A DNA stretch of 64,000 bases. It comes from Fistulifera solaris. Taxonomy: Eukaryota > Bacillariophyta > Bacillariophyceae > Naviculales > Stauroneidaceae. Both the position numbers and the translations under genes were made by a program. The notes under the pieces were generated by a model. The model worked only from the letters and a program-made list of their open reading frames with translations. It did no database searches and was not told the DNA's origin. Of the stretch, positions 54,546 through 63,812 are shown in pieces. The stretch spans positions 1,550,001-1,614,000 of the forward strand of contig AP026125.1 of assembly GCA_030295235.1 (NCBI GenBank). The letters run 5' to 3'. Within the stretch, counting starts at the first letter, position 1. Every line of letters starts with the position of its first letter.

Positions 54546-55928
54546 TTACTTTCCGACAACTTTGAACATCATCGTAGCCGCCGAACCCACCAAAGCACCG
54601 GCCGCCATAAGAAGAACCGGGCTGGGCATTTTCTTCGGAGTTCCAAGCTGAGAGTAGGCCGGTTCATCCACCGTCGGCTCGTAGTGACCCGTGCATCCCA
54701 ACTTATCGCACGAAACCATCACACGAGCAATCATGGCCTCTTCGGCCTTGCGGATCCAGACACGAGGGTCGTAGTACTTTTTGTTGGGTTTGTCCGCGCC
54801 GTTGGGGTTCCCAATTTGTCCTTGCAAGAAATCGCGGTTGCTCTTTTCGAATTGGCGCAGACCATCCCAGTATGCCCACTGTGTATCCGTGTCAATGTTC
54901 ATCTTGACCACACCATTCTTGACCGCCGTCATGATTTCCTCGTCCGTGCTGCCGGATCCTCCGTGCATGACGAGGAAGATCGGCTTGGGGATGGACACAT
55001 TCAGCATCTTCTTGGCATATTCCTGATGTTTTCCGAGTCGCTCGGGACTCAACTTGACATTTCCTGGCTTGTAGACACCGTGCACATTTCCAAAGGCGGC
55101 CGCGACGGAGAACATGTCACCGACCTTCGACAATGCTTCGTACACGGCCCAGACCTGCTCGGGGGACGTGTACAACTTTTCCGGATCGACGTGTTCGTTG
55201 TTGACACCGTCCTCTTCTCCACCGGTGATACCGATTTCCATCTCCAACCAGATCTTCATCGGCGCCATGCGCTTAAAGTACTCGACGCAGATGGAGATAT
55301 TTTCGTCATCGGGTTCTTCCGAAAGATCGAGCATGTGCGAGCCAAACAAGGGTTCTCCGTACTTGTTGTAGAAATCTTCGTCAGCCGCGAGCATTCCATC
55401 GAACCAGGGCAACAAGTTCTTGGCACAGTGGTCGGAATGGAGAATGACGGGGATGCCGTAGAACTTGGCGACGGAACGGACGTGCATGGCGAGGGCGACA
55501 CTGCCCGCGGCGGCACTGTTGGGATCCTTAATGCCTTTGCCGCACATGAAAGCTCCTCCTCCGTTGGATACTTGAATGATAATCGGCGACTTGGCCTTGC
55601 GGGCCGCTTCCATGACAGCGTTGCAAGTGGAAGAACTGTTTTGAGAGAGAGAGGCGGCAGAAAACGGTGAGATGAGGATGGAGATTTGCCAAGCACAGAC
55701 GCTAATAAGAGACGGAAGAGAGATCCGCTGCAACAGTTCTCTTGCTGCACCGCATATAATTGCCAGCGAACCTTGTTGGGTGTTTTGGTTGAAGTACAAT
55801 GAATTCACCTACCTTGTGCAGTTCACTGCCGGAATGGCGTAACCCTTGCTACGAGCGTCTTCAAACAAAGTCAAGACATCATCTCCAGTGATGACACCGG
55901 AAGGGACAAGAGCGTTGAGCATAGACAT
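54546..55928 (-). CDS. Class II fructose-bisphosphate aldolase with hydrophobic C-terminal tail, two exons
   Basis: Exon 1 55928-55813 and exon 2 55635-54546, joined across a 177-bp intron (GTAGGT...AAACAG), give 401 residues. The start MSMLNALVPSGVITGDDVLT has no targeting signal, so the enzyme is probably cytosolic. Class II landmarks: KGYAIPAVNCTSSSTC across the intron joint, IPVILHSDHCAKN (metal His), LFGSHMLDLSEEPDDEN, FLVMHGGSGSTDEE and KMNIDTDTQWAYWDG. It splits fructose-1,6-bisphosphate into dihydroxyacetone phosphate and glyceraldehyde-3-phosphate using Zn2+. After DEPAYSQLGTPKKMPSP the last about 22 residues (VLLMAAGALVGSAATMMFKV) form a hydrophobic helix, not usual for aldolases. 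It shares a 0.4-kb upstream region with the CcdA-like gene. Confidence 0.93.
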
Positions 55929-56325
55929 GGTTTCGTTGGTTGTGAAAGAGTTCTTATTATAGAAAGAGAAGAAATCAAACGGAGGCTACGTTTGCTTCGG
56001 TTTGTTATGTGGCAGCCACACGAACGAGAAAAACGAGAACGCAAAAACGTAACTTTCGCCCTGGTACTTATTGTCTGACAGTCCAAAACTCCGCCGCGTA
56101 TCTTTTTGGAAAGATCCGCCACCGCGATCGTCTTGCGTCACTCGTCGTTCGCCTATTTTGTTCGGAAACGACAGAAACGAGCCAGCTGTTCGTCGTTCCT
56201 CCGTTGTTACGTAACATTCGGCACCGGACTGCCCGCAATGACGACAACAACAACAAGACACCCTTCTTCTTTCTCCATTCTTATGTCATCGCAAGCACTA
56301 GCTCAATTACCAGACTATTTAGATC
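55929..56325. promoter_or_regulatory. Shared promoter region between aldolase and CcdA-like genes
   Basis: 0.4 kb between divergent starts. No specific element was recognised. Confidence 0.4.
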
Positions 56326-57296
56326 ATGCGCCTTCATCACAGAACGTACCTAGCGACTGCCGCACTCGGTAGTTTGACTCTCACACAAGCCTTGATTGCG
56401 ACTCGATCGACACAACAATTCGCCGGACGCCGCCGCAAACACACGCATTTACCGGCCTGGCAAGATGTTGTATACAATGCCCAATCGCTGGCGGGAAATT
56501 TGGCTCAAAACAATATGGAAGAAGGCATGACGGCCATTCCGGTCATGTACGGAGCAGGATTGTTGACGAGCTGTTCTCCGTGTGTGTGGGGCATTTTACC
56601 GTTGACCGTGTCGTATATCAGTCAAGCAGCTGGATCACGCGACGATCAAGATACGACGTGGCCCACTCTGGCATTTGCCGCGGGGTTGGCATCGGTGTTT
56701 TGCACGTTGGGTGTGGTAGCGGCGCAAGTGGGGGGAGTGTTGGGTTCCGAAGACGGGTTTCCGTGGCTGGCGTTGATCTCCAATTTGATTTGTTTAGTCA
56801 TGGGACTCAGATTACTCGAGCTAATCAATTTACCCGTTTTTAATATCAGCGGTTGGGGTATGACGAAACCGAACAGTGACTCTGTCGTACTGCTGGACGC
56901 GTCAGGGAAAATATTAACGTCCAAGGAAGTAAAACAAGGTTTATGGCAAACCTTTTTATTGGGAGGTTCGTCCGCACTGGTGGCATCTCCGTGCGCTACT
57001 CCGGTGTTATCCTCCATCCTTGCGTATGTGGCAGCCGCTCAGAACACTGTCTTGGGTATTTTATTCCTCCTCGCATATACAGCCGGCTACGCGACTCCAC
57101 TGTTATGGATTGCTGCAACCGGTGGTCAGGCGTTGGTGAATTTAAAGAAACAAACCGGAACGGGTATACTCGCTTTTTAGCTCCATGGGTGAGTCCAGTG
57201 ACGGCGGGTGTGCTACTGTATTATGGAACGACGGGGCTGCTCTTTGCACTGTTTGGGGATCCGTCAGTAGTAGCTCTATATCCCGTTCTTGAATAG
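56326..57296 (+). CDS. CcdA-like thylakoid thiol-disulfide membrane protein, one frame break
   Basis: N-terminus MRLHHRTYLATAALGSLTLT followed by a basic transit-like stretch suggests plastid import. Six or so membrane segments with the two paired Cys/Pro motifs of CcdA: LLTSCSPCVWGILPLTVSYI and ASPCATPVLSSILAYVAAA. At a T run (57174-57178), apparently one base short, the frame changes; the downstream frame supplies LAPWVSPVTAGVLLYYGTTG, the last membrane helix. Corrected length is 323 residues. Plastid CcdA carries reducing equivalents across the thylakoid membrane for c-type cytochrome assembly and related thiol chemistry. Partner proteins are not in this window. Confidence 0.9.
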
Positions 57297-57862
57297 TTCA
57301 TAAGGTTGATTAATGTATCGTTAAATTTTTGAACTTATCATTCAAAGTTTTACGTTCTATACTTTAGTAACGGAGGGATGGCTCTGAATCCTGATTTTAC
57401 TCTGTCTGAAGCTCAGACGTAAGATCGCGAAGATGCTGCAAAGTTTATTCGCGACAAGTTTATGCTTTCTTTTCGCACTGTTAGATCTTACCATTCATGA
57501 CTTGTGGATCTGCATTCCTCGTGAAATCTATGACTAATCCCCCAAGGGTCTCTCTAAAAGTACCCAAAGTCTAAAATTTATTGGGATTTGTTTGGAGATG
57601 AAATAATAATTTCGGATTTCTACAGGACTGAAGAATTTACAAGTCACGAAATCAAATTAATGGCGAACGGCACTCAAAATTGGCACAAAAGAACAACGAT
57701 ACTACATAGAAGACCACACTACCAAAGAAAACCGGTACTCAACGGTGACATTCATAACAGCGAAACTTTTACACGTTTCACATTTTTCTCTCGCCATCAA
57801 ATGCAACTTGGAAGTGAATGGTGATAATAACGCGAGGTGAATCAAAGCAGTGCACAGCAAAT
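57297..57862. other. Intergenic stretch
   Basis: 0.57 kb between two plus-strand genes. AT-rich; no gene or repeat was recognised. Confidence 0.4.
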
Positions 57863-59522
57863 ATGAGAAGCAGCACTCTACTGCTGCTTGCCGCGCTACT
57901 TCGGGCGTGTCTTGCGTCGAGAAAACTCCAGCCTCTGACAAGGGGCTGGGATGGGGACGAAGGTTCGGAGGAAAACATAACGTATAGCGATCTCGAATCT
58001 AATGGCAACAGCAGTAATACCACCAATTCACTATATCATAACAGTTCCATAGTGCAAGAAGGAACTGTGGAAGTAAAGTCGACGAAGTATGAAGAATCTT
58101 TTCCTGGTCACGATGTCCTAGCACGAGCAGAGCCAACCGTAACGACGAATGGGGGAGGCGCCACGATTCGCCGGTCAGGTAATGCGACCTTCGACGGAAA
58201 ATCCAACATTAATAATACGGAGCAAATTGTTGGCGGAACAGCAACCGCTTTTGGATCTTTTCCTTTCTTTGTACATGGTTCAAATCCAAACGACGATACG
58301 AAAATATGCGGTGGGGTCTTAGTACATCCAGACATATTTCTCACAGCTGCCAGCTGTCGAACTTTGTTTTTCGAAGATAGCGAAGTCTTTATTGGAGCGA
58401 CAAATTTACTCTCTACTCTCGGATTTGCAGAATCCAGGAAGATAGTGGAGAAAAAAGCACATCCTGATTATGACTTTGTCAGCAGGGCGAACGATTTGAT
58501 GCTTATCAAGTTAGATTCAGCAAGCACACAAACACCGGCAGACTTCAACAGAGTTGCAGACTTTCCAGCTACAGGCGAAAATCTCGTGGTAGTCGGGTTC
58601 GGGTGGACTAATGTCGATGAAGAAGTATTGTCGCCGAGTCTCCAACAAGCAACTATCACTGTTGCAGATTTCGCACGGTGCGAAGCCACCAATAATGCTG
58701 CTGTGTCAACAGAGACACAAATTTGTGCAGGACAGGCGACAGGCGGTCCAGATTCATGGTAAGTATCGATCCACGAGCATAGGAGATTGTTTTGAGTCTA
58801 GGTAATTCTTACAAGTTTTATGAAGCGATTTTGACACTGGTGGCCCGTTGCTGACTCAAGATGGAGGTTTTCTTTACGGTATCAACTCTTTTGCTGTGGG
58901 CTGCGGCTTTCCCGACTCCGAGGGTGTTTACACTCGTGTCAGTGCGTTTCAAGCATTTATTGAGGATGGAATTTGTGAGTTGTCAGTTGATCCCCCAGCA
59001 TTCTGCTTGGAAGATCCAACGACTACACCGGCACCGACAGTGACGGGTAATATCCCAGTTCCTTCACTGACCCCAGCGCCGACGCTTCAACCGGGGCAAA
59101 CGATTTCACCGGCTTCGTCATTGTCGCCAATATCTCCGGTGTCGCCAGTATCAACGCCCACACTTTCCTTCCCCCCTACAATCCCGTCGGCCCCTACGAC
59201 AGTCGCAACCAAAAGTCCGACAAGAAGAGAACCAGGAAAAGATAACGATAATGAATGGAAATGGAGAGGCAGGCGCAAACGTAAAGGAAAGGGGAAAGGA
59301 TATAAAAAGGGAAAGCGCGGATCTGGAAAGAAATCGTCCAACAGCGGATCGGGAAAGAAATCGTCGAAAAAATCATCTTGGTCTGATCGAAGTTCGGCTA
59401 AATATTGGTATCGTTATGGCATTTTCAAGTCAGTAAAAGGGCAATACCGTCACGAGCAACACACTAATGGACAAAAAGTGCAGCGTAACATTTTTCAAAT
59501 GGATCGCCCTTTAGGACGGTGA
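57863..59522 (+). CDS. Secreted trypsin-fold pseudoprotease with Lys/Ser-rich tail, two exons
   Basis: Exons 57863-58758 and 58826-59522 around a 67-bp intron give 530 residues. Signal peptide MRSSTLLLLAALLRACLASR. After an Asn/Ser-rich propeptide-like part with many N-glycosylation sites comes a chymotrypsin-fold domain starting QIVGGTATAFGSFPFFVHG. The triad is damaged: the His region reads LTAASC instead of LTAAHC, the Asp in NDLMLIKL is kept, and the nucleophile region reads CDFDTGGPLL instead of GDSGGP. Then follow a Pro/Thr/Ser linker and a very basic end (RGRRKRKGKGKGYKKGKRGS, GKKSSNSGSGKKSSKKSS). Diatom silaffins and cingulins have similar Lys/Ser-rich segments, so an extracellular or wall role is possible. 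An upstream in-frame ATG (57818) would hide the signal peptide and is not favoured. Confidence 0.87.
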
Positions 59523-60118
59523 CCAAGAGCTAGTTTTTTAAAATCGAGCTCCTGTCGAGGTCCTTTTGTTGCAACAAAGGACCATCCCAGCTATTACAGG
59601 CAATGCTCAGAGCGGCATTTAGAGGATTCAAAAAACAGCTAGCATCTTCGATATATTTCTACAACAGCTTGTTCGATACTCGTGTTGTGTATCCCTCGGG
59701 GCAAAACGATGAAAAATATCAATGTGCCGAAAGGCGGGTGACGTCCCCTATCCTTGCAACAGTAACTAGAAAAAAGCGGCTGACTTTTGCCAGCACCGCC
59801 TAGCGTAAGATGACGCAGCCGCCATCGCAGCGTACCCCGTGTCCAAAGTCTCGACGAACTCTAAGAGCAAATCTTAGCCGAAGACAAATCACAGAAGTAG
59901 CTTTTCATGTTGAAGTCTCGGATATCCTTTGATATGCATTCCCTGTTGAGAACTAACTGGCTTCGTTGTCGTAGAAGATGCTTCATCTAGTAAAATGCGG
60001 GTGGAGGAAAAGGTTAAGGAAAAATCGAAAAATCTCTTCAAAATGCACGAGTGTGCAGATTTGTAGATTGTAATGGCGTGTAGTAGCAGTTACAAACCAT
60101 AGTTAGGGTAGCATGGTC
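59523..60118. other. Convergent intergenic stretch with a strong inverted repeat
   Basis: 0.6 kb between the stops of two convergent genes. An inverted repeat GGTCCTTT(T)GTTGCAACAAAGGACC, 59559-59583, starts about 37 bp after the pseudoprotease stop. Nothing else was seen. Confidence 0.5.
59559..59583. terminator. Candidate 3'-end hairpin
   Basis: Arms of 12 bases with one extra T on one side, almost no loop. In the RNA it would form a long hairpin just after the stop codon. It could mark a 3' processing or stability element; there is no proof. Confidence 0.3.
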
Positions 60119-61345
60119 TCATTCCAAATTCGACTCCAGTCCATCCACACACCATTGCGTGATGTTTTTGGTGCCAATTTTGATATCATTGCACAACTCC
60201 TGGAGCGGCATGATGGAAAACGGTTCCTCGAGTTGAAAGGCCAACTCCTCGATACCGAATAAGAAAACCGCAACAATGGCCGATATCGGAACGACAGTAA
60301 TTCCGTGAAAGATTGGCGAATTTTGCGTGTCCGCAAAGTTAATCAAGGCTTCGTAGAGCGCCAAGGGTAGCAGAAGCATGTACAGACCCAGAAATCGTGC
60401 CGTGTGTCGAGTATAGACCAGCGGAACCGGCCACGAGTAAATCTTTTCGCAAATACTGGTGCATTCACCCAACAAGATGATTGACTTATCCGTTTCAATG
60501 CGGGCCTTTTCCTCCATGGGGACTTTTTGCAAAGCTACCGAAAGTTGTGCTAGAGCCGACATGTTGGGACTTGGTGAGTCGAGGATACGACGAGCCAGAA
60601 CACTGTTCTTTTCTTCGCAGGTCTCTAAAACTTCACGTTCAAAATCTTCTTTATCCGGAGGACCGGATAACTCATACATGAGAGTACGTGCGAATAGCCA
60701 AGTCGATAATTGCAATTGATCCAGTGCATCGCAGGTGGCTGGATTCGAGAGATCGGCTAACGATGAGGCCATGCGAGCAATATTCCGACATTGCGATACA
60801 ACTCGAGCCCATGTTGTTCGGGCTTCCATCCACCGAGAATACGAAGCGTTTGTTCGAAAGACCAGCAACAGACCCAAGGCAGGACTGGAAAGCATGAAGG
60901 GTAGCGACGGCATCGACAAGAGAGGAAGCGCGACGGGAGCATTCGGTACAACAACTCCATTCCAGAGCAAGACAGTTGTAGCGACTGCGGATACCAGCGC
61001 TACTTCTGGCCTTAATTGTCGAACGACTCCCGAAAATAGCATACCTTTCAAGTTCGTCCGAACTCGTTCCGAATTTCTATGACGTACCCAATCTTCATAG
61101 GTAAAAATAGTTCTGCGGTACTTGCGAGATTCTTCTCCGTAAGGCACTCGTCCAGTTTCGAGAGTAACAGCCATCATAGAGCCTGGCTTGTAAGGAGGGC
61201 TTTTGACAATTTGATCCGCCTTGGACTTCAAAGCATAGAGTGCAACTACTCGCGGCTCACTCCGTCGATCGTTCGATGTGAACGAATCAACGGGTCTTTG
61301 CAGCCACAGAAGAGCGAGAATGAAAAAGCTCGAAGACAGGACCAT
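60119..61345 (-). CDS. Bestrophin-like anion channel, probably plastid
   Basis: Intact single exon of 408 residues. The N-terminus MVLSSSFFILALLWLQRPVD followed by SFTSNDRRS looks like a diatom bipartite signal with a Phe at the cleavage region. The bestrophin/UPF0187 core follows: YEDWVRHRNSERVRTNLKGM, SSPALGLLLVFRTNASYSRW, WMEARTTWARVVSQCRNIAR, VPLVYTRHTARFLGLYMLLL, PLALYEAL and IEELAFQLEEPFSIMPLQEL. Plant VCCN1 and algal bestrophins of this type conduct Cl- or bicarbonate across thylakoids. Here the same is inferred. The shared upstream region with the carrier gene is 0.43 kb. Confidence 0.87.
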   Translation of the reverse strand: MVLSSSFFILALLWLQRPVDSFTSNDRRSEPRVVALYALKSKADQIVKSPPYKPGSMMAVTLETGRVPYGEESRKYRRTIFTYEDWVRHRNSERVRTNLKGMLFSGVVRQLRPEVALVSAVATTVLLWNGVVVPNAPVALPLLSMPSLPFMLSSPALGLLLVFRTNASYSRWMEARTTWARVVSQCRNIARMASSLADLSNPATCDALDQLQLSTWLFARTLMYELSGPPDKEDFEREVLETCEEKNSVLARRILDSPSPNMSALAQLSVALQKVPMEEKARIETDKSIILLGECTSICEKIYSWPVPLVYTRHTARFLGLYMLLLPLALYEALINFADTQNSPIFHGITVVPISAIVAVFLFGIEELAFQLEEPFSIMPLQELCNDIKIGTKNITQWCVDGLESNLE

Positions 61346-61776
61346 TTTGCTGTTCTATGTTATTGTTAACAAGTAAATCAACAGAGCAAAGAGGACGCAA
61401 TGGATGACATCAACGTGACGGAGCGAGGTTGAATTTGAGAAAGAAATTGAGGACGTAGGCCCACGTGCCACGCGTGCATGCGTCGTAGTTCGGACGAGTG
61501 AGTCGCGGGTGCGACATGAGTGTGACATTGACATTCATGACTGACATGCAGTCGCGGGGAAATGTCGTATACATTTTCGCGTATAGTAAAGTGTGTCCGT
61601 TGGCCTGTTGGCTGGCTGCACATTGTGGTACTCTCATGGTGAACCGGTACTCAATAAAGTTGATGGCTTCCGATGAAAGAAAAAAATAAACGCGATGAAG
61701 AATCTTTGAAAACAAGTCAGATCGAACCGAATCTACAGAAACATCCGACAAGCACCTTACTCTATAAAATATCAGA
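61346..61776. promoter_or_regulatory. Shared promoter region between bestrophin and carrier genes
   Basis: 0.43 kb between divergent starts. A small ACTCATGTCG...GACAT inverted stretch near 61508-61550 is the only structure noticed. Confidence 0.4.
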
Positions 61777-62925
61777 ATGAAACCTGCAAACCCTTTAGTC
61801 TTTATTTGTTTCGTGTGGTTGATACAACGGTTCTGCGAGGGATTTGTCTCGCCCTGCGATCGATACCGGTGCAAAGAACACATTCGGTCACAAACGGACA
61901 TCCATCAAACCATCGGAGGCAGAAGATGGTCACCCTCGCATACCTCTGACGAATACTTTCTGTGGGAGTCGACAAACAAAACACAGGTGGCTAGTCCAGC
62001 GACGAATTCTGTTGCCTTTGCTGCCGGATGTCTGTTCGTTGTATTTATCCCGATCCTGCAATCCGTCGACATTGACCCCCGATACTTCCTTGCCGGTGGC
62101 ATTTGTGCAGCCGCCAGTCACGGTCTGATGGTACCTGTGGACGTTATCAAAACGAGAATACAAGCGTCGCCTCTGGATTACAGGGATGGATTTTGGCATG
62201 CCACCAAGACGATTCTCGAGAACGAGGGCGGTGCCGTATTGCAGCGTGGCCTGAGTCCTACTATAGTCGGATACGGCATCGAAGGGGCGACCAAATTCGG
62301 ATTGTACGAATCCTTGAAACCAATTTTGTCGGTGTGTATTCCAACGGAAAGTACCACAGCCCCTTTATTACTTGGGAGTCTGTTAGCAGGAGGCACTGCG
62401 AGTCTCATATTATGTCCTCTGGAACGAATACGGATACGGCTAGTTACAGATGATGACTACCGAGAAAAGAATCTAATGTCAGGGATGCTGTCGATTGTCG
62501 AAAAGGAGGGCGTACTGTCGCTATTTCAAGGAGGATTCGCCGCCATGCTATCAAAGCAACTTCCTTACACCGTTGGAAAGCAGGTGTCGTTCGATCTGTT
62601 TGCAGCATCGCTCTACAGCTCAGTGGCCTCTAATGATTGCAATGTGGTCATATTATCCGCATTCGGGGCGTCGATTGTTGCTTGTTTACTCAGTCAGCCC
62701 GGAGATGTATTGTTGACGCAAACCTACCAAGATCGTGCAGAGGTAGATACGATCCCGAGTTTATCGGAAACGGCACGATCCATCTGGGTGCAACAAGGTC
62801 CTTGCGGTTTCCTATCCGGTTTGTCCGCGCGTTTTTTACATGTTGGCTTCATCGTGCAAATACAACTCGTTTTATACGATGTGATCAAACAGTCGCTGGG
62901 CCTACCAGCCACTGGATCAGCTTGA
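61777..62925 (+). CDS. Mitochondrial-carrier-family protein (phosphate-carrier-like) with plastid-type leader
   Basis: Intact single exon of 382 residues. Three carrier repeats: DPRYFLAGGICAAASHGLMV with PVDVIKTRIQ; then LLLGSLLAGGTASLILCPLE with RIRIRL; then ILSAFGASIVACLLSQPGDV. The first repeat (PVDVIKTRIQ ... GYGIEGATKFGLYESLKPIL) follows the SLC25A3 phosphate carrier pattern. The N-terminal 100 residues are extra: MKPANPLVFICFVWLIQRFC then EGFVSP, which resembles the ASAFAP-type cleavage site used for import into diatom plastids. A plastid-envelope carrier for phosphate or a related anion is therefore suggested; a mitochondrial location is the alternative. The third signature lacks the usual downstream basic residue (QPGDVLLTQT). 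Confidence 0.8.
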   Translation: MKPANPLVFICFVWLIQRFCEGFVSPCDRYRCKEHIRSQTDIHQTIGGRRWSPSHTSDEYFLWESTNKTQVASPATNSVAFAAGCLFVVFIPILQSVDIDPRYFLAGGICAAASHGLMVPVDVIKTRIQASPLDYRDGFWHATKTILENEGGAVLQRGLSPTIVGYGIEGATKFGLYESLKPILSVCIPTESTTAPLLLGSLLAGGTASLILCPLERIRIRLVTDDDYREKNLMSGMLSIVEKEGVLSLFQGGFAAMLSKQLPYTVGKQVSFDLFAASLYSSVASNDCNVVILSAFGASIVACLLSQPGDVLLTQTYQDRAEVDTIPSLSETARSIWVQQGPCGFLSGLSARFLHVGFIVQIQLVLYDVIKQSLGLPATGSA

Positions 62926-62969
62926 ATTCATACTTCGACGCCTCTCAGTTTTTGCAGTTTCAAGATCGG

Positions 62970-63105
62970 GAAGTTTGCTTTCTCCTTGTCGTTAAAGAAA
63001 GACGACCGACGCCGATAAAATTCATTGCTGGCTGCAGAGAGACTCGATCCTGATACCTTAACCCCCTTCATCTATGCGGTGGTTTTATTGGGAAGCCTCA
63101 AACAA
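62970..63105 (+). repeat. Direct repeat, copy A
   Basis: Shares GCAGAGAGACTCGATCCTGA, TTCATTGCTGG and TATGCGG...AGTCTCAA-type blocks with copy B at about 63698-63812. Copy A lies right after the carrier stop and may be part of its 3' untranslated region. Confidence 0.75.
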
Positions 63106-63345
63106 ATAGGCGGGACGAAGTTGCGTTCTGATGAGTACCGATGCGCAAGAATGAGAAAGGAGCTAGGGTGGTTTTGACTCGGCAGACAAATCCCGCGATG
63201 ATATTCGACGCTATTGGTGTCTGAGTCTGAGCCCTTCAAGAGTGAATTTGAGCAGAATAAACAGTAACGTTTTAGACCGTTGGCGCAAGTAATTCTTGTT
63301 TACCTAGTATTTGTTTCGAAACTCGATAAAGAATAAGACGAACAT

Positions 63346-63426
63346 CGAATATCATATTTGATCGTTGATCACCGAATACCAAACTTGATCTTTGATCATC
63401 AAATATCAAACTTGATCTTTGATAAG
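63346..63426. repeat. 27-bp tandem triplet
   Basis: Three units start at 63346, 63373 and 63400 with the core TCAAACTTGATCTTTGAT (diverged in unit 1). Read on the minus strand the units give nine-residue peptide repeats, but no gene is supported. Confidence 0.8.
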
Positions 63427-63697
63427 TTTGAAGGTCGACGATCATTTTGATGGACTTGATGATTGAAGTTCGACGGCTATCGATGTAATCGGACTTCAGT
63501 ATTAAGTTACCAAAGATATACATGAGACGAAGAAAGCGGCCTACTTAACTCTTGAATAGATCAGAAGATAGGCAATGTTATTGGGACGGGAACACGACTC
63601 GCCCCACGGACTCGATGCACTCCGGTCGATTGATGAGATGGGAACTCGTGCTGTGTTTCAGACGAAAGTAACAAAGTTATTACCGTTTGAGTAGGGT

Positions 63698-63812
63698 TCG
63701 CTTGTCTTAAACGACCGACACCGGCAAGATTCATTGCTGGTTGCAGAGAGACTCGATCCTGACACATTATCCCTACAAGTATGCGGCGGGCTTGTCAACA
63801 AGTCTCAAGTTA
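63698..63812 (+). repeat. Direct repeat, copy B
   Basis: Second copy, about 700 bp downstream of copy A, with roughly 75-80 percent matching positions by eye. It may be the remains of a duplicated 3' flank. Confidence 0.75.

Noticed and set aside
54465-55670. 401-codon plus-strand open frame over the aldolase gene
   Set aside because: It is antisense to strongly conserved aldolase codons; its length comes from codon bias of the real gene, and no domain is seen.
5919-57296. Programmed frameshifting as the cause of the host frame breaks
   Set aside because: The breaks go in both directions, have no slippery-site pattern, and hit unrelated genes; technical length errors explain them better.
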